From CAWHYG01 sp963833505 (GTDB lineage Bacteria > Eisenbacteria > RBG-16-71-46 > CAIMUX01), in contig CAWHYG010000005.1 of the NCBI GenBank assembly GCA_963833505.1, positions 1 through 64,000 on the forward strand: 64,000 bases of DNA. Reading direction: 5' to 3'. Below, piece by piece: positions 56,395 to 64,000 of the stretch. Every line of letters begins with the position of its first letter. The stretch's first letter is position 1. The notes beneath the pieces were generated by a model that saw nothing but the letters and a program-made list of their open reading frames with translations, was not told the origin of the DNA and did no database searches. The position numbers were made by a program, and so were the translations under genes.

Positions 56395-57528
56395 TCAGCG
56401 CGGACTCAAACCATCCGGTAGAAGCAGCAGCAATGCGTCGAAGCGCCCGGCTTGCTCAGGCGTCAGAAGCGCCTCGATCGCCGAGACCGCCTGCTTCTCG
56501 ATCTGCCGGCCCTGCGCGAGGGCATCGGAGAGAGTCAGCGTTCCCGCGCCCACCTGCTGCAGCAAGGCGCGGCGCTGAGGAAGCGTCCCCTCCAGGATCT
56601 GCTTCACCTGGGCCGTCTGGCTGTCCGAGAGACCGAGAACCCGGCCGAGGAAGGCCACGTGCCGGTCCACCTCGGTTTCGAGATTCTGGAGCCTCTGCTG
56701 GACCATGTCGCCGAGGCGGGTCTTCCGCATCTGGACCACCTGGGCCCATTGATCGGCGGTCAGGATCGATTGCATCTGGGTATCGAGGTCCTGGCGCGCC
56801 GCCTGGGTCTGGGTCCTCGCCTGGTCGGCGGTCAGGCTACCCGCCTTTTCCGCGGCGTGGATCTGTTCCAGCTTGGTCCGCATCGCCGTGAAGTCCTCCT
56901 GGAGCTTCGCTTTCTGGTCCGCGGACAGATTCAGCGACTTCGCCAGCTTGCCGGGAATTCCGGTGCCTGGCCGACCCGGACCCATCCAGCGGCCGTTCGT
57001 CGGATGCTGCGCCGTCCTTCGCGCCGCCAGGAACTTGGCCAGGACGATGAACTGATCGGGCGAGAGAATCCGCGAGGACTGCTCGAGAAACGTCATCATC
57101 GGCGGCGGCGCCAGGTCGGCTGAACCGGATCCTTCGGCGTTCTGCGCTCCGCGGCCGCGGAACCAGCCTCTCGCGCCGCCGGCGTGGCCCTGCTTCACCC
57201 GCGCCTGCCGGGCCGCATTCAAGCTGTCGAGCACGGCCGACATCTGCGTGCGTTGATCCGCCGAGAGATTCAGATCGGCCGGCAGGTCGCTCAGGGTCAG
57301 TGCCGGAGCCCCCCCCTGGACGTTGGCCGACATCGGCGCCGAAACGGCGTTCACCCCGTTGTTCTGGCTCGAGGATTCGTTCTGGCAGCCGGAGAGCGCG
57401 ATCCAGGTGGACATTCCGGCCGTGAGCGCCAGAACGGCCAGAAGGCGCGCGCCGGACGACCCACGGACCACCGCCCCGACCGATCGTGCCGTGACCCGAG
57501 AAAGTGAATGCATGGCCGGGATCCTCAT
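56395..57528 (-). CDS. Spy/CpxP-like LTxxQ-repeat lipoprotein
   Basis: 377 residues, GGAGGA before the ATG. Lipoprotein signal ending TWIALSGC (about residue 48). The mature part is helical and repeats the LTxxQ-type motif: LNLSADQRTQMSAVL, ILSPDQFIVLAKFL, LNLSADQKAKLQEDF, ILTADQWAQVVQM, LGLSDSQTAQVKQIL and LLTPEQAGRFDALL. This is the fold of periplasmic chaperones such as Spy and CpxP. It probably buffers unfolded proteins or metals in the periplasm. The minus-strand two-component genes upstream could control it, as CpxAR controls CpxP; that is inference. Confidence 0.75.
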   Translation of the reverse strand: MRIPAMHSLSRVTARSVGAVVRGSSGARLLAVLALTAGMSTWIALSGCQNESSSQNNGVNAVSAPMSANVQGGAPALTLSDLPADLNLSADQRTQMSAVLDSLNAARQARVKQGHAGGARGWFRGRGAQNAEGSGSADLAPPPMMTFLEQSSRILSPDQFIVLAKFLAARRTAQHPTNGRWMGPGRPGTGIPGKLAKSLNLSADQKAKLQEDFTAMRTKLEQIHAAEKAGSLTADQARTQTQAARQDLDTQMQSILTADQWAQVVQMRKTRLGDMVQQRLQNLETEVDRHVAFLGRVLGLSDSQTAQVKQILEGTLPQRRALLQQVGAGTLTLSDALAQGRQIEKQAVSAIEALLTPEQAGRFDALLLLLPDGLSPR

Positions 57529-57882
57529 AAGGTTCCTCCAATCTCAAAACCCTGGCCGAGGCCTTCCGCCGCTGGCGGTCACACCCGGCCCGGTTCCCGT
57601 CCCACCTCGTTGTGAACACCTGAAACTACCCAGACGATGTTGCAGAGATGTGGCGGCCGGATGGGAAAGATGGATGAGGAACTGGCGGCCGTGTCTCACC
57701 GGCGCCCCGCGGATTCTGGGGCCACCGGCGGATGGAGCCCGAACGTTGCGACAAGCCAAGGCAGGGCGCGCCTGGAGCGCGCCCTGCCCGTCGATCCCAT
57801 CTCAATCCGGCACGAGCCACCGGATCCGGAGGATCGTTGACCCGGGCTGCCGAAACGGCGATGGGGCGTTGTTCTTGCGAGG
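57529..57882. other. Intergenic region with a strong hairpin
   Basis: No gene is seen. A 12-bp perfect stem GGCAGGGCGCGC (57760-57771), loop CTGGA, GCGCGCCCTGCC (57777-57788) lies about 95 bases past the stop of the minus-strand GyrI-like gene and may end its transcript. Confidence 0.5.
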
Positions 57883-58590
57883 CTAGTGGGTCCTCTGGGA
57901 GCTCTTCGCCTCGTGCGCCCTTCGGGCCTTCGCGCTCATCGGCGGAGAGGTTCTCTGCAAGGGAACCCGGATCTCGGTAACGTACTCACCGGGCGGGACC
58001 TTGTCTCCCGGACCGACGATGTAGACCTCGACGGGAGGCCCGGCCGGCTTGTACCCGTGCTCGGGAACCCACTTGCCCAGGGCGTTCCAGACGTTCATGG
58101 AACCGTCATAGGGCCCGCGGAATCTGGCCACGGCGGCATACCTCATGGCCGGCATCTTCTCGATCTTGACCGCCCCTTTACCGCGAACGTTCGCCACCGT
58201 GGGCACGCCCACCTTGCAGGCGAGGTTCGAGGGGGTCGTCGAGGTCGGATCGACCGGCAGGACGGCGAACGGCCGCCCGGTGGGCTTGCCTCCGCTGATG
58301 AACCACGTATTGATCTTGGTGAAAGCGTCGCCCACCATGGCTGAATAGGCCTCGCCGATCCCGGCCATTCCCGGTCTGTAACCGCTCGGCGGCGTGTAGT
58401 CGGAGGCTCGCTCTTCGACCACGGCCACCGCCTCTGACGGGAACCTCATGACCTGGATGTGACCGAGCATTTGCGCCCTGGCCGCTCCCGACTGAGTCGC
58501 CTTGGCCGCGGACCTCTTGGCCCCGGTTGCAGCGAACCCAACACCGGCAGAGCAGATGATCAGCAGGGCGATAACCGACAGTCTCTTCAT
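57883..58590 (-). CDS. Secreted GyrI-like/AraC-effector-binding-domain protein
   Basis: 235 residues. Signal peptide MKRLSVIALLIICSAGVGFA. The rest resembles the GyrI-like small-molecule-binding fold (two SHS2 halves): VMRFPSEAVAVVEERASD, EAYSAMVGDAFTKINTWF, KIEKMPAMRYAAVARFRGPY, PVEVYIVGPGDKVPPGEYVT and EIRVPL. Such domains bind drugs or metabolites; an exported copy is less common. AGGAGG precedes the ATG. It follows the histidine kinase gene on the same strand after about 170 bases. Confidence 0.7.
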   Translation of the reverse strand: MKRLSVIALLIICSAGVGFAATGAKRSAAKATQSGAARAQMLGHIQVMRFPSEAVAVVEERASDYTPPSGYRPGMAGIGEAYSAMVGDAFTKINTWFISGGKPTGRPFAVLPVDPTSTTPSNLACKVGVPTVANVRGKGAVKIEKMPAMRYAAVARFRGPYDGSMNVWNALGKWVPEHGYKPAGPPVEVYIVGPGDKVPPGEYVTEIRVPLQRTSPPMSAKARRAHEAKSSQRTH

Positions 58591-58762
58591 TACGACCTCC
58601 TGAGCTGGTTTCGTGTCCCGGAAACCTCAACGAACCGAGTCCCTGGTTCATCACCGAAACGTGATGAGGCCTCGCGTCCGGCGCTGCGCGCGTTGGGTGG
58701 TTAATCGACGGGGGGTCGGGGCTTCTTGAGCTTGAGGAAACAAACCGGCCGCGACCGCGTCG

Positions 58763-60364
58763 TCAGGAGGGATCGACCGGCAATTCCACGACCAGCCGCG
58801 CCCCGCCTTCGGAGCGGTTCTCGGCTCGGACGGTCCCGCCGTGCATGCGGACGATCTCGCGAACGATGGCCAGCCCCAGGCCGGTTCCCACGCTGCTGCG
58901 CGACGGATCCGCCCGGTAGAAACGGTCGAAAACATGCGGCAGGTCCGCGGCCGGGAATCCCGGCCCGTCGTCGCACACGAAGAGGCGCGCCCATCCGGGG
59001 GGCCCGCCGTTTCCAGACTCCACGGAGACTTGAACTTCTCCCCCGCGAGGGACGTAACGAAGCGCGTTCGTCAGGAGATTGTCCAGGACCTGCTCGAGCC
59101 TGCGGCCGTCCGCCTTGACGTAAATCGGCCCATCCGGACCAGTCCAGCGAAGTCGAAGGCCCGCCTCCGCGAACAGCGGTTGAAACCGTCGCATCGACTC
59201 GCAGCAAAGTCCGGCCCAGTCCAGGTCGACCACATCCGGGCCGGCCGCGCCGGCTTCCAGCCGGGCGAGGTCCAGGAGATCGGCGATGAGATGGTCCATG
59301 CGCCGCGATTCCGCGAGGATGTCCCGCACCCAGGACTCCCGCTCCGTTTCGGTCGCGGGCACCCGGGGATCGATCAGCGTTTCGGCATACCCGCGGATCG
59401 AGGTCAAAGGCGTGGAAAGCTCGTGGGTGACATCGGCGAGGAATCGGCGGCGTTGTTGTTCGGCCGCCTCCACCGTCCGGCGCGCGGACTCGAGGTTCTC
59501 CGTCATCCGGTTGAGGTTCTCCGCCAGGCGGCCGACTTCATCCCGGCCGGAGTCGGGCACGCGCGCCGCGAAATCCCCCGACGCCACGCGAAGCGCGTGC
59601 TCCTCCAGGGTTCGCAGGCGGCGCGTGAGGATCCGGAACAGCAGGAATCCAGCGCTTCCGGCCAGCAGCGCGGCCACGGGAAGGAACAGGATGCCAAGGC
59701 GCGGCGCTCCCGCGGGCCACTGGAACGCCTCGCGCCCGGGCACCAGGGCCGCGACGGTCCCGACCTGTCCTCCGGCCAGCTCCACCGGCGCGCGCTTGAG
59801 GATGCGGGAAAGACCCGGCCCTCGCGCGCCTCCGAACCGGGGTTCAGGCTCGCCCGGCGATCCCGCTTCGGGATTGCCCGCCGGCTCCCGCTCGAGCTGC
59901 GAGCTGTCAGCCGATTCGGCACCCGGCCTGGGCGGCCCGCCGACATGATCGACCTCGGCTTCCGGCGGAGGCGGCTGTTGAGCGAGCAGGCCGGCGGCTT
60001 CGCGTCTTCGCGGCCCGAGATATCGATCGGCCGCAACGACCTTTCCGTCCGCGCTGCGATAAACCAGGAGGATCGGCCCCCGGCTTTGGGTCACGGACGC
60101 CAGAACACGGTCGATTCTCGCCCGGGGATCCGCTTCGAGTGCCCGGGAGACGGCGGCCGCTCCGGCCCGCGACAAGGCTTCGGCCTGGCTTTCAGCCCAG
60201 TGGCGCGCGGCCGGTCGCACGACGGCGAAGACCAGAAGCGCCTGGAGCGCGATCCCCACCACCAGAACAGCGAGAAACGCGCCGCTGAAGGTCCAGAGCA
60301 GACTCGAGGATCGAAATGGTCTCAAGGCGCGCCTCGCCATGCCCTCTCGGGAGTGCCTCGTCAT
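58763..60364 (-). CDS. Sensor histidine kinase of a two-component system
   Basis: 533 residues. Two membrane helices (LLWTFSGAFLAVLVVGIALQ and ILFLPVAALLAGSAGFLLF) flank a periplasmic sensor of about 180 residues with a Pro/Glu-rich stretch. Then come HAMP, HisKA with the phosphoacceptor FLADVTHELSTPLTSIRGYA, and HATPase with LLTNALRY, DDGPGF and GTGLGLAIVREI. The ATG overlaps the response-regulator stop (ATGA), so the pair is translationally coupled. Confidence 0.93.
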   Translation of the reverse strand: MTRHSREGMARRALRPFRSSSLLWTFSGAFLAVLVVGIALQALLVFAVVRPAARHWAESQAEALSRAGAAAVSRALEADPRARIDRVLASVTQSRGPILLVYRSADGKVVAADRYLGPRRREAAGLLAQQPPPPEAEVDHVGGPPRPGAESADSSQLEREPAGNPEAGSPGEPEPRFGGARGPGLSRILKRAPVELAGGQVGTVAALVPGREAFQWPAGAPRLGILFLPVAALLAGSAGFLLFRILTRRLRTLEEHALRVASGDFAARVPDSGRDEVGRLAENLNRMTENLESARRTVEAAEQQRRRFLADVTHELSTPLTSIRGYAETLIDPRVPATETERESWVRDILAESRRMDHLIADLLDLARLEAGAAGPDVVDLDWAGLCCESMRRFQPLFAEAGLRLRWTGPDGPIYVKADGRRLEQVLDNLLTNALRYVPRGGEVQVSVESGNGGPPGWARLFVCDDGPGFPAADLPHVFDRFYRADPSRSSVGTGLGLAIVREIVRMHGGTVRAENRSEGGARLVVELPVDPS

Positions 60365-61041
60365 GCCCCTTCCGGAAAGCGATAGCCCGCTCCCCAGACC
60401 GTCTGGATATATCGGGGCCGGCTGGGATCGGCCTCGATCCGATGCCGCAAGCGGCTGACCAGGCTGTCGATCGAACGGGCGTCCACGACCCGTTCCTCGC
60501 CCCAGACGTGACGGAGAAGCTCATCCCTCGTGAAGACGCGGCCGGGGCGGTGCGCCAGGAAGTGCAGGAGATCGAACTCCAGAGTGGTCAGCTCGATGCG
60601 CTGGCCGTCGCGTTCAGCGACTCGCCGGGCGGGATCGATGAGGAGGCTGCCCCGCCGGATCGGCTCATGGTTCGAGCTGGCTCCCGATCGCCGGAGGAGC
60701 GCCCGGACCCGCGCGACCAGCTCCCGCGGGCTGAACGGCTTGGTCAGATAGTCGTCGGCCCCGATCTCGAAACCAAGAACCTTGTCCGCTTCGCTGCTGC
60801 GCGCGGTCAGCATGAGGACGGGAACTTCGCTCTCCCTCCGCACCCGCCGGCAGACCTCAAGCCCGTCCGCGCCCGGGATCATCAGGTCGAGCACAAGGAG
60901 AGAAGGCGCCTCGCGCCCGAATTCCTTGAGAGCGGTGTCGCCGTCGGCCGCGATCCGACAGGTGAGCCCGGCCGCCTCGAGGTTCTTTTCCACCAGGCGG
61001 GCTATGCGCGGATCATCTTCGACGATGAGAACGGAAGGCAT
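60361..61041 (-). CDS. OmpR/PhoB-family response regulator
   Basis: 226 residues. Receiver: VLIVEDDPRIARLVEKNL, phosphorylatable Asp in SLLVLDLMIPGADGLEV, Thr in VLMLTARSSEAD, Lys in DDYLTKPFSPRE. C-terminal winged helix: LTTLEFDLLHFLAHRPGRVF, TRDELLRHVWGEE, SRLRHRIE and TVWGAGYRF. It regulates genes when phosphorylated by the coupled kinase. Located 48 bases after the SDR gene on the same strand. Confidence 0.95.
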   Translation of the reverse strand: MPSVLIVEDDPRIARLVEKNLEAAGLTCRIAADGDTALKEFGREAPSLLVLDLMIPGADGLEVCRRVRRESEVPVLMLTARSSEADKVLGFEIGADDYLTKPFSPRELVARVRALLRRSGASSNHEPIRRGSLLIDPARRVAERDGQRIELTTLEFDLLHFLAHRPGRVFTRDELLRHVWGEERVVDARSIDSLVSRLRHRIEADPSRPRYIQTVWGAGYRFPEGA

Positions 61042-61089
61042 GACAACAACAGCCTGGATCCGGCCGCCGCGCGCGTCAAGAGCGCCGCT

Positions 61090-61884
61090 TCATGCCCTGG
61101 AGGCCGGTCTCCGATGCACCACCGTCGCCGAAGCCTGATCGCCCGGAAGCAGCACCATCTCGGCCACGTTCACGTGCTGCGGCCGGGTCGCGCAATAGAC
61201 CACGGCATCGGCCACGTCGTCCGGAGTCAGGGGCGTCATTCCCTGATAGACCTTGGCGGCGCGATCAAGGTCGCCATGGAAGCGGACAAGGCTGAACTCC
61301 GTTTCCACCATTCCGGGATCGATCGTCGTGACCCGGACTCCGGTCCCGTTCAAGTCGATCATCAGGCCCTTGGTGATGGCGCGTTCGGCGAACTTGCTCC
61401 CGCAGTAGACGTTGCCTCCCGGATAGACCTCACGGCCCGCGATCGAGCCGATGTTGATCACGTGCCCGCGTCCCCGCTCCACCATCCCCGGCACGACCGC
61501 CCGGGTGACCCAGAGAAGCCCTTTCACATTGGTGTCGATCATCTCCTCCCAGTCCTCGACCTCGCCGAGGTGCAGCTTGTCCAGGCCCCGGGAAAGCCCG
61601 GCGTTGTTCAGAAGAACGTCGATCGGCTTCCAGGCGTCGGACAGTCCGGCCACCGCGTCTTCTACCGCTTCCCGATCGCGGACGTCCAGGTCGAAGGCCA
61701 GGAGATCGCATCCCTCGCCCCGCAGCTCCGCGGTCAGGGCTTCGATCCGGTCCAGCCTGCGGGCGGAGAGGATCAGACGGGCTCCTTCCCGAGCGAGAGC
61801 CCGGGCCGCGGATCGCCCGATTCCGCTGCTTGCACCCGTGATGAAGGCGATCCGGCCAGGCAAACGCATCGAGCCCTCGTTCAT
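61090..61884 (-). CDS. Short-chain dehydrogenase/reductase, YdfG-like
   Basis: 264 residues from the ATG at 61884, which overlaps the stop of the upstream YihY-like gene. Classical SDR: nucleotide motif FITGASSGIGRSAARAL, LLNNAGLS, catalytic Ser in INIGSIAGREVYPGGNVYCG followed by the Tyr-x-x-x-Lys YCGSKFA. The segment after it (TTIDPGMVETEFSLVRFHGD) is characteristic of YdfG-type 3-hydroxy acid/L-allo-threonine dehydrogenases. NADP-dependent oxidation of small hydroxy acids is likely. Confidence 0.9.
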   Translation of the reverse strand: MNEGSMRLPGRIAFITGASSGIGRSAARALAREGARLILSARRLDRIEALTAELRGEGCDLLAFDLDVRDREAVEDAVAGLSDAWKPIDVLLNNAGLSRGLDKLHLGEVEDWEEMIDTNVKGLLWVTRAVVPGMVERGRGHVINIGSIAGREVYPGGNVYCGSKFAERAITKGLMIDLNGTGVRVTTIDPGMVETEFSLVRFHGDLDRAAKVYQGMTPLTPDDVADAVVYCATRPQHVNVAEMVLLPGDQASATVVHRRPASRA

Positions 61885-63304
61885 GATTCGTCCCTTCGCC
61901 GGTTCCGGACCGGCAATCGAAGCACGTCCTGGGCGACGCGCTGCTCCTCTTCTTCCAGCAGATCGCCGAGCGTCACCGTCGCCCACCGGTCCCTGAGGCC
62001 GGCCTCGAGGTCGAGAAGGACCCGATCGGCCGGAGCATCGGGCCGGGCCGTGGCCGCTCGGCGCAGGGACGTTCCCTGTTCGATCAGGCAGGTGACGATG
62101 TCATGGACCGCGATTCGATCCGGGGGACGGGCCGGCGCGACACCGACCTCGCGGCCGGCGCCGGTCACGACGTGCAGGATGCCGCCGTCCACCAGCGTTT
62201 CGGCCACCGAGCGCACGAGACGGAGGGGCAGTCGCAGACGATGGGCGAGGTTGACGAGATCGGGAGCCTGGCTTTCGTCGTGGTAGCTGCGGGCCGACGC
62301 CAAAGCGAGATGCAGGGCCACCCGAATCCGCTCCCGCATGCTGGCGCGAAGCGCCCCCTCTTCGAGCCGGATGTCCTCGGCCGCGTCGCGCGCGAACGCG
62401 AGCGGGCCCCGAAGAGCACGACGATCCAGCTCACGAAGACCCACATGAGAAAGAGGGGGATCGCCGCGAGGGAGCCGTAGAGCGTTCCGTACTGCGAGGC
62501 ATGTCGCATGTAAGCGCCGTAGCCTGACTTCGAGATGTCCCAGAGGACTCCCGCCACCAGGCCGGCGGGCAGCGAGGCCCGGAGCCGCACGCGGACGTTC
62601 GGCATGATCGTATAGAGCAGCGTGAGCGCAAGTCCGGTCAGAACCGGCGGCACCAGGCGGAATCCGACCAGGCACAGTTGCCGGATGACGGGCGTAAGGG
62701 ACGCGATCCAGGTGTGGACCGCCCAGGTCCGGACGCTGGCCGTGGCGGAGAGCGAAAGCCCGATCAGGATCGGGCCGAAGACCACGAGCGTCGTATAGGT
62801 CGAAAAGCGCTGGAAGAGCGACCGGCCGCGATGAACGCCCCAGATATCGTTGAACGCCGACTCGATCGCGTTCAAGAGGCCGAGCATCCCGCCCACGAGC
62901 ACCAGGATCGACAGGCCCCGGAAGGCTCCGGAGCGGGCGCTTTCAAAGAAGGTGTAGAGCCAGGCGCGCACCTGTTCCTGGCTACCGGCCGAGAGGTTGT
63001 CGATCAGGAAGGTCTCGAGCCGGTCCTGCAGGCCGGGCAGGGCGCCGAAGGCCCGAAGGATGGAGAGAGCGATCACGAGCACCGGGCCGAAGCTGAGCAG
63101 GGTCGTAAAGGTCATGGCCGCGGCGCGAAGCTGGATCCGGCCGGCCGTGAATCCCTTGACGAAGAGAACTCCAACACGAAGCTGGCGGTAGGCAAACGCC
63201 TGCCAGCGCGGCAGATGGGCGACGTCAGCGTCCCAGATCCGGTCCCGCAGGAAATCCAGCACGGAGGTGTGGATCCGGCGAAGGCGTTGGAGTCGATCCC
63301 TCAT
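61881..63304 (-). CDS. YihY-family (formerly RNase BN) membrane protein with C-terminal extension, apparent frameshift
   Basis: About 474 residues. Six membrane segments with family motifs: LRAAAMTFTTLLSFGPVLVI, NAIESAFNDIWGVHRGRS, FLMWVFVSWIVVLFGA. The frame breaks in the G3C4 run at 62404-62410. Restoring one base gives FGAPLAFARDAAEDI and continues through a cytoplasmic winged-helix-like tail (LPLRLVRSVAETLVDGGILH) to 61881. The family is an inner-membrane protein of uncertain function, not a proven nuclease. The frameshift is probably an artefact. It heads the group YihY, SDR, response regulator, kinase. Confidence 0.85.
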
Positions 63305-63755
63305 GAGGTTCGGATTCTAGGGTCAGAGCCCCTGTTCGGTCGAGCCAATTGCCGTTGCCGGGATCGGATCGCGCCGGCGGCGGAACACGCGGCACCCCGG
63401 ATCAAGTTGCATTCAAGTTGCACTTGCGGCTGTTCAAAGCAAGGCAACACGGATCCGGTCGCGCCGGTTCCCCGATCCGGGCGCCTCAGCGGGCCTCCGT
63501 CGACGGCCATCCTCGGGGCGTGTCGCCCTCCCTTCGGTCCGCCAACGCCTCGCGCGATCGGCAATGCGACCCCGCTCATCGCCCGCGCCCTGACCCGAGC
63601 CTCGCGGGAGTCATCGATCCACCACGCCCCGAACGTCGTCCGCCGGGCTTTCTTTCGCTCCACCAATCAGCTATAATGACTACGTCTTTGGGCGATTTCT
63701 CCGGCCGGCCGCCGGTGTCCTGTCTCCACCTCCGACAACGGAAAGGACGGCGTCG
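63305..63755. other. Intergenic region, no gene seen
   Basis: About 450 bases between divergent genes. It contains a short direct repeat (AAGTTGCATTCAAGTTGCAC, about 63404-63423). It should hold the promoters of the YihY operon and of the gene at 63756. No protein-like frame or RNA gene was recognised. Confidence 0.4.
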
Positions 63756-64000
63756 ATGTCCCGCCACGGGCAACTCTGGCATCTTGCTCCTCTCGTCTTG
63801 GCTTTGGTTCTGTGCGCATTCGTTTCCGGCGCGGCTGGGGCCGCCGTCGCCCCGCGAGACGCCGCTCCCGCCGACATTTCCCAGCAGGCTCCGGCGACGA
63901 ATCCTCCCGAGGCCAATCCGCTTCCGATCGGCATGACCCCGGAAGAAGAGAAGCTCAAGGATCAGATCGGCACCTACACGCTCGACACGGCGCCGCCGCC
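63756..64000 (+). CDS. Secreted protein, N-terminal part only (runs off the window)
   Basis: The frame starts MSRHGQLWHLAPLVLALVLC with signal-peptide features (to about residue 32, SGAAGAAVA) and AAAGGA upstream. The visible mature part is PADISQQAPATNPPEANPLP, then IGMTPEEEKLKDQIGTYTLD. Too short for a sure assignment. The MTPEEE...IG...APP pattern is one I associate with the beginning of secreted agmatine-deiminase-like proteins of this lineage, which is a weak guess. Confidence 0.6.
   Translation, partial: MSRHGQLWHLAPLVLALVLCAFVSGAAGAAVAPRDAAPADISQQAPATNPPEANPLPIGMTPEEEKLKDQIGTYTLDTAPP

Noticed and set aside
60316..62286. 656-codon plus-strand frame opposite regulator and SDR
   Set aside because: Shadow; both minus-strand genes have catalytic motifs and translational coupling.

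Overview
The window is high-GC bacterial DNA, densely coded on both strands. Several traits point to an uncultured, Gram-negative-type bacterium of the FCB/Eisenbacteria kind: a TonB-dependent receptor, an OmpA protein with thrombospondin type 3 repeats, secreted proteins ending in FlgD-like C-terminal domains or in a Cys-rich module plus a TTWGRIKSRFR-type tail, two SGNH hydrolases and a bacterial ceramide gene set. That placement is inference; no rRNA or tRNA gene is visible to confirm it.

Positions 1-11.8 kb are the accessory end. A DUF1156-type DNA methyltransferase (cut by the window edge) is followed by a partner gene interrupted by an IS66 element (about 1502-5161). The IS66 carries tnpA, tnpB, a DruA/DUF4338 passenger gene and tnpC. 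An IS1634/IS4-type element abuts it (transposase 5242-7005). Next come a short repeat like an IS21 end, two small DNA-binding genes of MerR-like and TrpR-like type, typA, a stray FlgD-domain C-terminus, a small membrane protein and a truncated IS110 transposase joined to a decayed gene.

Positions 11.8-23.8 kb hold mostly ordinary chromosome: a DUF1360 membrane protein, an unrecognised 718-residue protein, a flavin-binding oxidase, a U32 peptidase/hydroxylase, an ArsR regulator upstream of a TonB receptor, and a cytochrome c lipoprotein. Positions 23.9-32.4 kb contain a GT39 glycosyltransferase coupled to asnB. They are followed by a compact run that looks like a complete sphingolipid pathway: serine palmitoyltransferase, a GNAT-type ceramide synthase candidate, a CerR-like reductase and a PAP2/AUR1-like headgroup enzyme. 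Positions 32.5-43.1 kb carry a hybrid histidine kinase and CheY-like protein, OmpA, an SGNH hydrolase, a 42-bp palindromic tandem array, a TlpA-like thioredoxin, a 21-residue lysine-rich microprotein and a sigma-54 activator.

Positions 43.3-56.3 kb are rich in secreted proteins: beta-helix, TolB-like, kelch-like, M16 peptidase and papain-like protease. Inside this part, at 53124-53477, an ArsC/thioredoxin-like gene has an in-frame UGA exactly where a redox cysteine is expected, followed by a bSECIS-like hairpin. It is a probable selenoprotein that ordinary ORF calling splits. Positions 56.4-63.3 kb hold an envelope-stress-like set: a Spy-like LTxxQ lipoprotein, a GyrI-like secreted protein and an operon of YihY, SDR, response regulator and histidine kinase. 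A secreted protein begins at the right edge.

At least eight otherwise good genes are split by a single-base indel, mostly in G/C homopolymers. This looks like sequencing or assembly error rather than decay, so the broken genes at about 3.04, 16.36, 24.36, 36.5, 45.38, 45.82 and 62.4 kb should be read as probably intact in the organism.
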